Positions 18,819 to 27,539 of a stretch of DNA of 64,000 bases are shown one piece after another. Below the pieces are notes generated by a model, which was given only the letters and a program-made list of their open reading frames with translations, ran no database searches and was not told the DNA's origin. The first letter of the stretch is position 1, and each line of letters starts with the position of its first letter. The translations under genes and the position numbers were made by a program. Where the stretch lies: contig CALUPB010000004.1 in NCBI GenBank assembly GCA_944322585.1, forward strand, positions 186,001 to 250,000, written 5' to 3'. This stretch comes from an uncultured Bacteroidales bacterium (GTDB lineage Bacteria; Bacteroidota; Bacteroidia; Bacteroidales; UBA932).

Positions 18819-19514
18819 ATGACAAGACTCGTAATATTCGACCTGGACGGGACGCTCCTGAACACCATCGAAGACCTCGCGGCGGCATGCAACCATGCAC
18901 TGCGTGGCTGCGGATGTCCCGAAAGGAAGCCGGAAGAATACAACATGATGGTGGGAAGGGGTATATACAACCTTTTCCGTGCGGCCCTTCCGGAAGGAAA
19001 GAAGACGGATGAAATGGTCAGGAAAATGTCGGAACTGTTCGTCCCGTACTACGACAGCCACAAATGCGACCTGACGAGACCATATCCAGGAATAGTCGGG
19101 ATGCTCGGAAAACTGTCCGCAGCGAAGGTAAAGATGGCTGTCGCCTCCAACAAATACCAGTCCGGTGCGGAAAGCATAGTAGCGTCCTATTTCGGCCAGT
19201 TCGGTTTCGTCCGGATACTCGGACAGAGGGACGGCAGACCGATAAAGCCTTCACCGGAAATAGTGGAGGAAATCATGTCGGAGGTAGAGGGTATCTCCAG
19301 GGATGAAGTGATCTATGTCGGGGATTCCGACGTGGACATGCTCACGGGAAAGAACGCGGGAGTACGCACCGTCGGTGTGACATGGGGCTTCCGGACCAGA
19401 GAGGAACTGCTTGCTCATGAACCGTGGAAACTGGCGGACACTCCGGAAGAACTGGCTTCCCTGATTCTGCACCGGACAGACACAGGCATGGACTCCGGGA
19501 ATCCTGACATGTAA
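18819..19514 (+). CDS. HAD-family phosphatase, phosphoglycolate phosphatase-like
   Basis: A 231-residue cytoplasmic HAD hydrolase of the Gph/PGMB subclass. Motif I is I-F-D-L-D-G-T-L-L (nucleophile Asp8, acid/base Asp10), followed by a helical cap; motif II is A-S-N near residue 109, motif III is Lys near 143 (R-P-I-K-P-S-P), and motif IV is Y-V-G-D-S-D-V-D near 167. All catalytic residues are present. Phosphoglycolate phosphatase removes 2-phosphoglycolate formed in DNA repair or oxygenase reactions, but HAD substrate assignment from sequence is unreliable and other sugar phosphates are possible. The leader is A/T-rich with AAAAAAA before the ATG. It ends 61 bases before the AI-2E transporter gene, which has its own promoter. 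Confidence 0.85.
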   Translation: MTRLVIFDLDGTLLNTIEDLAAACNHALRGCGCPERKPEEYNMMVGRGIYNLFRAALPEGKKTDEMVRKMSELFVPYYDSHKCDLTRPYPGIVGMLGKLSAAKVKMAVASNKYQSGAESIVASYFGQFGFVRILGQRDGRPIKPSPEIVEEIMSEVEGISRDEVIYVGDSDVDMLTGKNAGVRTVGVTWGFRTREELLAHEPWKLADTPEELASLILHRTDTGMDSGNPDM

Positions 19515-19518
19515 AATA

Positions 19519-19550
19519 TTTGCTATGCTTCCGCGTTTTTCCTAACTTTG
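19519..19550 (+). promoter_or_regulatory. Promoter of the AI-2E family transporter gene
   Basis: TTTG at 19519-19522, a 20-base spacer, and TAACTTTG at 19543-19550 form a well-spaced Bacteroidota promoter. It begins five bases after the gph stop and ends 25 bases before the ATG at 19576. Confidence 0.6.
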
Positions 19551-19575
19551 ACAGGATTCAGACAACTTTGAGGTT

Positions 19576-20781
19576 ATGGAAAAGGAATGCTGGAGGGATA
19601 CCCTCTCAAAATATATCATATACACGGCACTTGCCGTTGTCATCGGAGCCATCTGCTGGTATTTCAGGAGTATCATCGTATATATCCTCGTGGCCGGTGT
19701 CCTGTCGCTTATCGGCGGCCCCCTCGCAGAAGGGCTTAAGAAGATACATGTCAGGAAATGGCATTTCCCTGACTGGGCCGCATCCATCGTGACGATAGTC
19801 ATCATTCTCGGCCTGATTCTGTCGGTGCTGACCCTCATCGTCCCTATAATCACAAGCATAGTGAAAGATGTATCCATGGTCAACGTGGAAAACACGGTCA
19901 AGTCCATTTCAGTGCCGCTGCAGGATTTCAACGCATTCCTTGTCGAAAGGTTCCCTAACCTCGGCCCCGATTTCAGGATAGAGAAGACGGTAATGGAGCA
20001 GCTGCAGAACCTGCTGGATGTGTCGGTGTTCTCGTCCGTCCTGTCTTCAGTCACTTCATTCATAGCCAGTTTCGGAGTAGCCATATTCTCCATCGTCTTC
20101 ATCTCTTTCTTTTTCTTCAAGGAAAGCGGGATGTTCTCAAGGATCATAGCCGCCCTCGTCCCCGACCGGCATGAACTCAAGGCGAAAGAATCCCTGAAAG
20201 ACATAACCCATCTGCTCTCAAGGTATTTTCTCGGACTGATGATAGAGATATGCGGAGTTACAGTCATCAATTTCCTCGGGCTGCTCCTCGTGGCGAGGAT
20301 GGGCTTCAATGCATCCATAGGCATCGCCTTCCTCACCGGCCTGCTCAACATCATACCTTATGTGGGGCCGCTGACCGGAGGCGCAATCGGAACGGTGCTG
20401 GCCGTCATACTGAAATTCGTATGCGCGACACATCTCGGGATAGACGTGGATTTCTGGATGTTCGTAATAATCTGCATAGCCATTTTCTGCTTCACCCAGG
20501 TCATCGACAACTATCTCTTCCAGCCCGTAATCTACTCGAGCAGCATACGCGCCCATCCTCTCGAAATCTTCATAGTCCTGCTGATGGCCGGACAGATAGG
20601 AGGTATCCTCGGCATGCTCGTGGCCATTCCTTGCTATACGGTCATCAGGGTAATAGCCGGTAAATTCTTCAGGAACATCAAATTCATCCGTCAGCTCATA
20701 TCTGAGGAAGAACCGGTGCAGGAAAGAAAACTGTTCGGGAAAAGACGCGGTAAAAGGACCGGGACACAGAATCAGATATAA
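19576..20781 (+). CDS. AI-2E family transporter
   Basis: A 401-residue polytopic membrane protein of the AI-2E/PerM (UPF0118) family. There are two N-terminal spans (near residues 10-30 and 35-50), another near 65-85, a long periplasmic or cytoplasmic segment (about 95-155), and a C-terminal bundle with the family's typical G-L-L-N-I-I-P-Y-V-G-P region near residue 255 and N-Y-L-F-Q-P-V-I-Y near 315. The family includes exporters of autoinducer-2 and Na+/H+ antiporters; the substrate here is not predictable. The C-terminal tail is basic (G-K-R-R-G-K-R-T). The esterase gene follows after 13 bases and may be co-transcribed. Confidence 0.88.
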   Translation: MEKECWRDTLSKYIIYTALAVVIGAICWYFRSIIVYILVAGVLSLIGGPLAEGLKKIHVRKWHFPDWAASIVTIVIILGLILSVLTLIVPIITSIVKDVSMVNVENTVKSISVPLQDFNAFLVERFPNLGPDFRIEKTVMEQLQNLLDVSVFSSVLSSVTSFIASFGVAIFSIVFISFFFFKESGMFSRIIAALVPDRHELKAKESLKDITHLLSRYFLGLMIEICGVTVINFLGLLLVARMGFNASIGIAFLTGLLNIIPYVGPLTGGAIGTVLAVILKFVCATHLGIDVDFWMFVIICIAIFCFTQVIDNYLFQPVIYSSSIRAHPLEIFIVLLMAGQIGGILGMLVAIPCYTVIRVIAGKFFRNIKFIRQLISEEEPVQERKLFGKRRGKRTGTQNQI

Positions 20782-20794
20782 ACCAATCGGAAAT

Positions 20795-21766
20795 ATGATA
20801 TACACTACAATGAGACATTTTATCATGACTGCCCTGGGTGTCCTGTTTCTGGCAGCCGGTCCTGCCACCGGACAGACAAGGGAAACACTTGAACCTGACG
20901 GGACTTATATGTTTGCAGGAAGGGACACCTGCGAACTGTACATGGACATATATGAACCTGCTGCCGGCAGCGAAACGGTCTATATGGGCAAGGAAAAGCC
21001 ATCCGTCCTGTTTGTTTTCGGAGGAGGCTTCATTGCCGGCAGACGAGACGAACCGTTCCATCTGCCATGGTACAAAGCCCTGACGGAGAAAGGGTACAGG
21101 GTGATAGCGATAGACTACCGTCTCGGACTCAAAGGGGCGAAATCGGTAGGAATAGCCCAGGTAAATCTCCTCGACAAGGCCATACACATGGCTGTAGAAG
21201 ACCTTTTCAGCGCGACGTCCTTTATCATCGACAATGCCGAAGCACTCGATATAGACCCTTACAACATAGTCCTTTGCGGCTCGTCCGCCGGAGCCATTAC
21301 TATACTCCAGGCCGAATACGAACTCTGCAACAGGACGGAATATGCCGCCGCACTGCCCGAAGATTTCAGATATGCAGGCCTCATGTCCTATGCCGGAGGA
21401 ATACTGTCAAGAGAAGGGAAACTGAAATTCGATACTGAGACCTCCCCTGTTCTCCTGTTTCACGGCACGGATGACAAACTCGTAAACTACAGGCAGATAG
21501 CCTTTTTCAACATAGGATTCTACGGGTCGGACAGGATTGCGGAAAGACTGGAAAAATACGGATGCAACTACTGCATAATGAGATATCCCGGGCACGGACA
21601 TGAGATAGCCGGCATCATGGGACAGACCGTCAGGTACCAGGACGCTTTCATAAAAAGGAATATAATGGAAGGTAAACGGACAGTAATCGACGCCACCGTT
21701 ACGGATCCGGATGTCCCGGCAGGAACCGGAGCATCGCAATCGAGGAAAGAACTGTACGGCAACTGA
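20795..21766 (+). CDS. Secreted alpha/beta-hydrolase (carboxylesterase-like)
   Basis: A 323-residue hydrolase with a signal peptide ending at G-P-A-T-G. The nearest start is ATG 20795, but ATG 20810 (M-R-H-F-I-M-T-A-L) gives a more compact signal. The fold is marked by the oxyanion motif F-G-G-G-F near residue 75, the nucleophile elbow C-G-S-S-A-G near 167 (Ser), the acid in H-G-T-D-D-K near 230 and the His in G-H-G-H-E near 272, so the catalytic triad is complete. Fold and order resemble carboxylesterase type B or acetyl-xylan esterase-like proteins. The C-terminal ~30 residues form a Thr/Pro/Ser-rich tail. It is likely periplasmic; substrate unknown. A 149-base gap follows before the second hydrolase. 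Confidence 0.82.
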   Translation: MIYTTMRHFIMTALGVLFLAAGPATGQTRETLEPDGTYMFAGRDTCELYMDIYEPAAGSETVYMGKEKPSVLFVFGGGFIAGRRDEPFHLPWYKALTEKGYRVIAIDYRLGLKGAKSVGIAQVNLLDKAIHMAVEDLFSATSFIIDNAEALDIDPYNIVLCGSSAGAITILQAEYELCNRTEYAAALPEDFRYAGLMSYAGGILSREGKLKFDTETSPVLLFHGTDDKLVNYRQIAFFNIGFYGSDRIAERLEKYGCNYCIMRYPGHGHEIAGIMGQTVRYQDAFIKRNIMEGKRTVIDATVTDPDVPAGTGASQSRKELYGN

Positions 21767-21915
21767 AAATGTCTTCCCCAAAGCCGCAGGAATGCACGAA
21801 CCATTCGAATATCATGATACGGCAGACGGAAAAGCCGGACATAAAGGACTCCGACGAAAGACAGTCGATAAATCCGTTCATGTGAAACGACATACAGAAT
21901 AAACGAATACAGACA

Positions 21916-22755
21916 ATGAAATATCCAAGACTTTTTCCTCCGGGAAAAACGAAGGAAATAAGGCTTTCCGAAAAGCCGCAGACAATACTGACATGGCTGC
22001 CGGGCGCAGGAGGGATGCTGAGGGCAAAAGTATTTCTTCCGGCTCCCGGTCCGGACGGGAAATGCCCGATGGTCATCATAATGCACGGTATTATGACCAC
22101 AAAGGACGTATACCCCCAGCCTGCCATAGCCAAGGCCCTACAGGCCAAAGGCATAGCATCCGTCACATTCGACTTCAACGGTCACGGAGGCAGCTACGGG
22201 AAATTCAGGGGGATGACTGTGCTCAATGAAAAGGAGGACGCGCTCAAGGTAATCGGATATGCGGCTTCACTGCCGTTCGTCAGCCGTATCGGACTTGCAG
22301 GCCATTCCCAGGGAGGAGTCGTGGCCGCTCTCTGTGCAGGAGAAATCGCAAAAGGGCATTGTGAAATCGCCGACAGGCTCGCAGCTGTACTCCTGATGGC
22401 TCCGGCCGCAGTATGCAGGGACGATGCCTTGAACGGAAATATCATGGGTGCCACCTTTGACCCGTCTGAACCTCCGGACATACTGAAAGTCATGATGCAC
22501 GAATTGGGAGGCGACTACATCAGGGTAGCGCAACAGCTCGACATCTATGGGGAAGCGGCGGATTACCATGGGCCGATGTGTGTCATCCATGGGGAAAAAG
22601 ACGGAACGGTACCTGTACGGTACGGGAAAATGTTCAAGTCCGTATGCCCTCAATGCGACCTGCATATCCTGCCTCAGGAAGGACACCTCCTCAACGGGGA
22701 CAAAACCGGAGTCTGCAGTATGGCCACTGATTTTCTTGTGCGCAATCTCCTATAA
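21916..22755 (+). CDS. Alpha/beta-hydrolase of the serine aminopeptidase S33/feruloyl-esterase type
   Basis: A 279-residue protein without a convincing signal peptide. It has the H-G motif near residue 60 (I-M-H-G-I-M-T-T-K-D), the D-F-N-G-H-G strand near 85, the nucleophile elbow G-H-S-Q-G-G near 131, the acid at H-G-E-K-D-G near 225 and the His at E-G-H-L-L near 255, so the triad is complete. This pattern is shared by cinnamoyl/feruloyl esterases and monoacylglycerol lipase-like S33 hydrolases. Its paralogous neighbour upstream is secreted, this one appears cytoplasmic. Substrate cannot be told from the sequence. It ends in a 180-base convergent gap containing two hairpins. Confidence 0.82.
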   Translation: MKYPRLFPPGKTKEIRLSEKPQTILTWLPGAGGMLRAKVFLPAPGPDGKCPMVIIMHGIMTTKDVYPQPAIAKALQAKGIASVTFDFNGHGGSYGKFRGMTVLNEKEDALKVIGYAASLPFVSRIGLAGHSQGGVVAALCAGEIAKGHCEIADRLAAVLLMAPAAVCRDDALNGNIMGATFDPSEPPDILKVMMHELGGDYIRVAQQLDIYGEAADYHGPMCVIHGEKDGTVPVRYGKMFKSVCPQCDLHILPQEGHLLNGDKTGVCSMATDFLVRNLL

Positions 22756-22802
22756 TTCAACCGGCAAGAATTATTTCACTCCGACTGAATGAAAACGTAA
22801 AA

Positions 22803-22825
22803 GGCAGGGTGCACACTGCCCTGCC
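22803..22825 (+). terminator. GC-rich hairpin after the S33-type hydrolase gene
   Basis: A perfect 7-base stem (GGCAGGG at 22803-22809 with CCCTGCC at 22819-22825, nine-base loop) lies 48 bases past the stop. The following + strand sequence is only moderately T-rich, so it is a probable but not textbook terminator. Confidence 0.4.
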
Positions 22826-22860
22826 CGTGATTGATACTTTATTGTCTAACTTGCTTTTTT

Positions 22861-22920
22861 AGAAGCTGCTTTGATTTTTATCATTAAAAAGGATTTTTGA
22901 AAAAATTCAAAACAGCTTCT
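22861..22920. repeat. Imperfect 14-base inverted repeat, shared with 42135-42148
   Basis: AGAAGCTGCTTTGA (22861-22874) faces TCAAAACAGCTTCT (22907-22920); the arms differ at one base that still allows a G-U pair. The right arm, read on the minus strand, recurs exactly at 42135-42148 on the plus strand. It may act as the terminator of the minus-strand PCMD-like gene ending at 22936, or belong to a dispersed repeat family. Confidence 0.5.
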
Positions 22921-22935
22921 TATTCCTGCCGCCTA

Positions 22936-24105
22936 TCAATAGACGAACTCGAAGTCATCTACCCACAGCTTGTTGGTAGCGCATCCGGTGAGATAATCGC
23001 CACGGTAGCTGGTCGCACATGAAATCACTATCGAATAATTGTCCGCAGCCGGTTTGGTCTCGGTGTCGTACCACACGAAAGGAATTTCGATAGTGACGAA
23101 ATCATCACCCTCGGTGGACTCGTCTATCATCTGTGAGGCATATCCGAGAATGGCACCTTCTTCCACACTTGTCTGTGTCGCAGGATCCCATGGATTTATC
23201 TCTTCCAATATCACTCCTAAACCTGATGTCACCCCGTGACGCTCTTCCCAATCAGTAACTACAGCATATATACGAGCCTTGTCAATAGACTCATCCTTTA
23301 CAAGATTGTCTTTTTCCGGATCTACAGTGCCAATAGTTGTCATAGCCCCTATTTCCGCCTTATACTTCACTCTCAACGCCTTCGGTCTTGCAGCCCATTC
23401 AAACTGCTGTCCAAAAGATGCTGTACCTTTTAAACCTGTCTGAACAAAAGCTCCAGTAAAGATATTACCGCACGCGAATATAGTTCCCAAACCCAGAGGC
23501 TGCAACTTGGCCGATCCGTTATCATCAGTACATAAGCCAGTAGTAAACGCATTGTTTCCACTTGTCCAGAAATCCGATCCTTCAGCATTCGGATAAGGGA
23601 TATTGGCATTGTCACCGATCATAGACCATCCTGACATGTCGGCATTAGGGATAACATCCCCGCCTTCCGCCGTGAATTCTTCAGTCGCTATGGCCGTATT
23701 GTCTTCAGAAGGGTCGCCGTCGAAGACCTCCACTACATAAGTCCTGCCGGCGAATACACCCGTACCTTCCACCGGAGTGGATATGTTGAGCTTCGCCTCA
23801 TTCTGTGAAGCGGTATAACCTGCAGTGATAATATAGTCTCCGTTTCCGTCAGGCTCGATCTCATGACTCGCCTGACTTCCCTTTTCTCCATAATAGACTT
23901 TAAGATCGCTGACATTCTCCGCTGTCACAGTGACTTTTGCGGTATTGGCCCAAAGGTCGATATCCGAAACCGAAACGGTTGCCGAAGGTTCATCCGCCCC
24001 CCCTGAAGTATTGTCCGGAGCAGCCGGATCATCCGTACATGACTGTACGGAAAGAAATGCGGTGACAGCAACAGCCGCCACGGCATAGGTAAGAATCTTT
24101 TTCAT
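22936..24105 (-). CDS. Lipoprotein with PCMD-like carbohydrate-metabolism domain
   Basis: A 389-residue lipoprotein: signal M-K-K-I-L-T-Y-A-V-A-A-V-A-V-T-A-F-L with lipobox V-Q-S-C, then an Asp/Pro/Ser-rich linker. Residues about 45-150 look like an immunoglobulin-like or DUF4493-type strand-rich module (T-V-S-V-S-D-I-D-L-W-A-N-T-A-K-V-T-V). Residues about 165-389 resemble the PCMD domain (putative carbohydrate metabolism domain), with F-V-Q-T-G-L-K-G-T-A-S-F-G, the K-A-L-R-V-K-Y-K strand and the closing S-Y-R-G-D-Y-L-T-G then L-W-V-D-D-F-E-F-V-Y. PCMD proteins are surface or periplasmic proteins of unknown activity, often in glycan loci. Here it stands alone downstream of clpX behind a terminator hairpin. 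Confidence 0.7.
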   Translation of the reverse strand: MKKILTYAVAAVAVTAFLSVQSCTDDPAAPDNTSGGADEPSATVSVSDIDLWANTAKVTVTAENVSDLKVYYGEKGSQASHEIEPDGNGDYIITAGYTASQNEAKLNISTPVEGTGVFAGRTYVVEVFDGDPSEDNTAIATEEFTAEGGDVIPNADMSGWSMIGDNANIPYPNAEGSDFWTSGNNAFTTGLCTDDNGSAKLQPLGLGTIFACGNIFTGAFVQTGLKGTASFGQQFEWAARPKALRVKYKAEIGAMTTIGTVDPEKDNLVKDESIDKARIYAVVTDWEERHGVTSGLGVILEEINPWDPATQTSVEEGAILGYASQMIDESTEGDDFVTIEIPFVWYDTETKPAADNYSIVISCATSYRGDYLTGCATNKLWVDDFEFVY

Positions 24106-24123
24106 AACTCTTTGTAAATTTTA

Positions 24124-24151
24124 TAAAATCCGGCCTGTGTGCAACGGCCGG
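24124..24151 (-). terminator. Rho-independent terminator of clpP-clpX
   Basis: CCGGCC (24130-24135) pairs with GGCCGG (24146-24151), and the minus strand continues ATTTTATAAAATTT. It begins eight bases past the clpX stop. The same stretch is the upstream region of the PCMD-like gene. Confidence 0.55.
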
Positions 24152-24158
24152 AACAATA

Positions 24159-25415
24159 TCAAACTTTACTTTGGTCCGCGTCATCCGCGGCTTTTTCCCC
24201 GTCTTCGGAAAGTCTGGACTTGGCGTATGACAGGGTAAGATTGAAGGTCTTCGAGCCTGACGACGGAGCATCATACATCGCATCCGTCATGAGCCTCTCG
24301 CATATGGAACGCAGGCCACGGGCACCGAGCCTGTTCTTTATCGCAGTATCAACAATCAGCTCAAGAACACCCTTGCCTATGTTCAGCTTTATGCCGTCTA
24401 TTTCGAACAGCTTGCGATACTGTCTGATAATGGCATTCTTCGGCTCTGTAAGTATCCTCAGCAGCGCATCCCTGTCCAGCTGGTCAAGATAGGTGATGAC
24501 AGGAAGCCTGCCGATAATCTCAGGAATAAGGCCGTACGCCCTCAGGTCCTGGGCGGAAACGTAGCGGAGAAGATTTTCCTTGTCGATTTTCTTCCTGTTG
24601 ACAGCCTCATACCCGATTACCTGGGTATTGAGTCTCAAGGCAATCCTTCTCTCGATACCCTCGAAGGCACCTCCGCAGATAAACAGGATATTCTGGGTAT
24701 TCACCTTGATGAATTCCTGCTCCGGATGCTTCCTGCCGCCTTTCGGAGGCACATTGACTACACTGCCCTCCAGCAGCTTCAGCAATGCCTGCTGTACGCC
24801 TTCTCCGGATACGTCCCTCGTAATGGAAGGGTTATCGCTCTTGCGGGCTATCTTGTCGATCTCGTCTATGAAGACGATTCCCCTTTCTGCCAGTTCCACA
24901 TCGTAATCCGCTTCCTGAAGAAGTCTTGACAGTATGCTCTCGACATCCTCGCCGACATATCCCGCTTCCGTGAGCACCGTCGCATCGACAATTGTGAACG
25001 GGACATCGAGCAGTTTCGCTATAGTCTTGGCCATCAAAGTCTTTCCCGTACCCGTAGGACCTACCATCAGGATATTCGACTTCTCGATGTCAATCCCGTC
25101 ATCCTTGGATTCAAGATTGTGGTTGATTCTCTTGTAATGGTTGTACACCGCTACGGAAAGCAGCTTCTTGGCCCTCTCCTGACCTATGACATACTGATCG
25201 AGATAGTCATGTATCTCCTTAGGCTTCAACAACTTCTCTATCCTGCCATGTTTGGGGGCCTGAGCCAGCCCCGCTTCCTTTATGTACTCATTGCACCTCT
25301 GCACGCAGTCTATGCAGATACAGGCATCTATCCCGCGCAGAAGCGGGACCTCAGTCTCGCCCCTGCCGCAGAACATGCAGTATTCCTCATCATGATTGTC
25401 TTTCCTGCCGGCCAT
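24159..25415 (-). CDS. clpX: ATP-dependent Clp protease ATP-binding subunit ClpX
   Basis: A 418-residue AAA+ unfoldase that recognises substrates and feeds ClpP. The N-terminal zinc-binding domain has Cys-x2-Cys (C-M-F-C) and Cys-x2-Cys (C-I-D-C) about 19 residues apart; Walker A is G-P-T-G-T-G-K-T, Walker B is V-F-I-D-E-I-D-K, pore loop G-Y-V-G, and the sensor region G-A-R-G-L-R. The loop that in E. coli reads Ile-Gly-Phe is V-I-G-Y here. I start at ATG 25415 (M-A-G-R-K-D-N-H): it shares one base with the clpP stop (TGATG), showing translational coupling. Longer upstream starts would run into clpP without family support. A GC hairpin with a T-rich tail follows the stop. Confidence 0.96.
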   Translation of the reverse strand: MAGRKDNHDEEYCMFCGRGETEVPLLRGIDACICIDCVQRCNEYIKEAGLAQAPKHGRIEKLLKPKEIHDYLDQYVIGQERAKKLLSVAVYNHYKRINHNLESKDDGIDIEKSNILMVGPTGTGKTLMAKTIAKLLDVPFTIVDATVLTEAGYVGEDVESILSRLLQEADYDVELAERGIVFIDEIDKIARKSDNPSITRDVSGEGVQQALLKLLEGSVVNVPPKGGRKHPEQEFIKVNTQNILFICGGAFEGIERRIALRLNTQVIGYEAVNRKKIDKENLLRYVSAQDLRAYGLIPEIIGRLPVITYLDQLDRDALLRILTEPKNAIIRQYRKLFEIDGIKLNIGKGVLELIVDTAIKNRLGARGLRSICERLMTDAMYDAPSSGSKTFNLTLSYAKSRLSEDGEKAADDADQSKV

Positions 25416-26089
25416 CACTTCTTCCTTTTGCTCAGTATCTCGTCTATGATACCATATTCCTTCGCTTCGGAGGATGTCATCCAATGGTCACGGTCAGCGT
25501 CATACGCGATCTGATCCATCGGTTTCCCCGTATGTTCCGAAATGATGGAATAAAGCTCTTCCTTGGTCTTGAGAATCTCCCTGGCCGCTATTTCGATATC
25601 GGACGCCTGCCCCCTCGCCCCTCCGAGCGGCTGGTGGATCATCACCCGTGAATGCTTCAGTGCCGATCTTTTTCCTTTTGCGCCCGCACAAAGCAGTATG
25701 GCCCCCATGGAAGCAGCCATGCCGGTACATACCGTAGAGACGTCAGGTTCGACTATCTGCATCGTGTCATAGATACCGAGCCCCGATGAGACAGAACCAC
25801 CCGGAGTATTGAGATACAACAGGATATCCAGAGAACTGTCCTGGGAAGCCAGAAACAGGAGCTGGGCCTGGACAATGTTCGCTACATCATCATCGATCGG
25901 CACTCCGAGGAATATGATCCTGTCCATCATCAGACGGCTGAACACATCCATCGATGCCACGTTCAGTCTTCTCTCCTCGATTATGGTCGGATTGATATAG
26001 GCATCATACACTGATGAATACCTGTGTACCGTCATCGGACTCACCCCGAACTCCGACCTTGCGTATCTTTCGAACTCCTTGTCAACCAT
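25415..26089 (-). CDS. clpP: ATP-dependent Clp protease proteolytic subunit
   Basis: A 224-residue serine peptidase forming the ClpP tetradecamer. The catalytic Ser is near residue 125 (C-T-G-M-A-A-S-M-G), His near 150 (V-M-I-H-Q-P-L-G-G) and Asp near 199 (D-R-D-H-W-M). The start is ATG 26089, giving [11 protein letters not shown], which has the length of Bacteroides ClpP N-termini; a TTG three codons upstream is possible but lies inside the promoter element. It overlaps clpX by one base. TATATTTG ends only six bases before the ATG, so the message may be leaderless. It sits between tig and clpX, the common tig-clpP-clpX order. Confidence 0.95.
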   Translation of the reverse strand: MVDKEFERYARSEFGVSPMTVHRYSSVYDAYINPTIIEERRLNVASMDVFSRLMMDRIIFLGVPIDDDVANIVQAQLLFLASQDSSLDILLYLNTPGGSVSSGLGIYDTMQIVEPDVSTVCTGMAASMGAILLCAGAKGKRSALKHSRVMIHQPLGGARGQASDIEIAAREILKTKEELYSIISEHTGKPMDQIAYDADRDHWMTSSEAKEYGIIDEILSKRKK

Positions 26090-26095
26090 ATCGTT

Positions 26096-26103
26096 CAAAT
26101 ATA
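26096..26103 (-). promoter_or_regulatory. Candidate -7 element immediately before clpP
   Basis: TATATTTG on the minus strand matches TAnnTTTG. Its last base is seven bases from the A of the clpP ATG, so initiation at the usual distance would fall at or next to the start codon. Confidence 0.35.
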
Positions 26104-26138
26104 ATTAATCCGCGCAGGCAGACCGGCCGCGGAAGACA

Positions 26139-27455
26139 CTATTTCAGTTCGCGGAACTTCTCCACGGAAATCTTCTTGTTCTTGAGAGTCACATCGGCAC
26201 GGACGGCATTGAGCACCTTCTGCTCCTCGACCTGCTCGTAGATACGGCCCCTTTCCTTGTCCTGTGCAAGCACAGACCTGGCGTATGACTCCAACTGCTG
26301 GTCCGGAACATTGGACAGGCCATACATGGCGAACTGGTACGCTGCAAACGACTTTGCAGCCGAGAACATGTCGTCCTCCTCCACCTTGACGCCGTACTTC
26401 CCTGCAAGATAGCCCCTGACCATCTGCCAGCGGAAATCCTCAAGGAAAGCCGGGAATTCCCTTTCTATATCCTCCGGGGTGAATTTTCCTTCATTGGTGA
26501 CGCTTATCCATCTCTTGAGGAACTTCTCCGGAAGAGCGACATCCGCCTTTCTGACAAGATATTCCCTGGCATCCTTGGAAAAGCGGAACTCGGACTCCTG
26601 GGCATACTCGGCAGAAAGCCTTTCTGCTATCTTCCTGTCGAACTCCTCCGCATCCGTTACGACACCTTCACCGAATATCCTGTCGAACGTATCCTGATTG
26701 AGTTCAGCCGGCTTGAATGTCTTTACAGTCTTCACCGTCATCCTGAAGACCGGCTGCAGACCGGCAAGCTCCTCCTTCTTCACTTTCAGCATCGATGCCC
26801 TGTCTGTCTCATTGGTAAACGCAGCATTCACATCCACGTCAAGGCTGTCTCCTGGCTTCAGTCCGATGAATGAAGGCCTGACTTTCTCATCTACATTCCT
26901 GAGAGCCACATATGTGCCTTCGACCTTTGTGTCACCCTGCTCGAAATCCGCAATTATGAAATCATCCGCCTTGGCCGCATCACCGTCCTCGAGAGAACCA
27001 TACTGCTTCAGGAGATTCTCTTTCATCTCCTTCTTTGCCGCTTCCGTGACATTGATGTTATAATAAAGTATCTCGTCCTGTTTCGACAATTCGAACGAAA
27101 CTTCAGGCGTAAGGGCGATATCGAAGACGAAACTGAAATCATTGCCGTCCACCCACTCTACAGAAGGCTGGTCTTCAGCGGGAAGCGGCTCTCCCATCAC
27201 ATGGAGACCGTTCTCTTCGATATATCTGTTGAGGGATTCGGAAATCACATCATTGACGGAATCCACAAGTGCGGACTGGCCGTATATCCTTTCGACCAAA
27301 GACATCGGTACCATACCCTTGCGGAATCCCTTGATTTCAGCCTTCCTCCTGTATTCATTAAGCCTTTTTTTCTTCTTGTCCGAATAATCGTCTTTCACGA
27401 TGGACAGGGTAAGCTCTATATTGAGATTATCCGTCCTGTTCTCTTTTATTTCCAT
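26139..27455 (-). CDS. tig: Trigger factor
   Basis: A 438-residue ribosome-associated chaperone. The ribosome-binding signature appears as K-G-F-R-K-G-M-V-P near residue 45 (family G-F-R-x-G-x-x-P), followed by a divergent FKBP-like region (about 150-250) and a long helical C-terminal chaperone domain. The divergent PPIase region is usual for Bacteroidota trigger factors and may lack isomerase activity. The start at ATG 27455 yields M-E-I-K-E-N-R-T-D-N-L. A very well-spaced promoter lies upstream at 27508-27538, and clpP-clpX follow 50 bases downstream, so proteostasis genes are clustered. Confidence 0.94.
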   Translation of the reverse strand: MEIKENRTDNLNIELTLSIVKDDYSDKKKKRLNEYRRKAEIKGFRKGMVPMSLVERIYGQSALVDSVNDVISESLNRYIEENGLHVMGEPLPAEDQPSVEWVDGNDFSFVFDIALTPEVSFELSKQDEILYYNINVTEAAKKEMKENLLKQYGSLEDGDAAKADDFIIADFEQGDTKVEGTYVALRNVDEKVRPSFIGLKPGDSLDVDVNAAFTNETDRASMLKVKKEELAGLQPVFRMTVKTVKTFKPAELNQDTFDRIFGEGVVTDAEEFDRKIAERLSAEYAQESEFRFSKDAREYLVRKADVALPEKFLKRWISVTNEGKFTPEDIEREFPAFLEDFRWQMVRGYLAGKYGVKVEEDDMFSAAKSFAAYQFAMYGLSNVPDQQLESYARSVLAQDKERGRIYEQVEEQKVLNAVRADVTLKNKKISVEKFRELK

Positions 27456-27507
27456 ATATCAGTATTTTAATTTCCAATCACCGGCCTCCCGCAACGGGAA
27501 AAGCCTG

Positions 27508-27538
27508 CAAATTTAATCATATTGACATAAAATCCAAA
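27508..27538 (-). promoter_or_regulatory. Promoter of tig
   Basis: TTTG (27538-27535), 19 bases, TAAATTTG (27515-27508) on the minus strand. This is one of the best consensus matches in the window. The leader would be about 45 bases. The -33 element abuts the end of the upstream HD-domain gene. Confidence 0.62.
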
Positions 27539-27539
27539 A

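Noticed and set aside
21792-21902. 36-codon ORF in the gap between the two alpha/beta hydrolases, with GCAGGA before its ATG
   Set aside because: Polar, no hydrophobic core, no promoter, and the gap can be a simple leader; kept only as a note.
22936-24105. Mosaic composition within the PCMD-like lipoprotein gene
   Set aside because: Line counts vary between 38% and 52% GC without a clean boundary, so I do not claim recombination.
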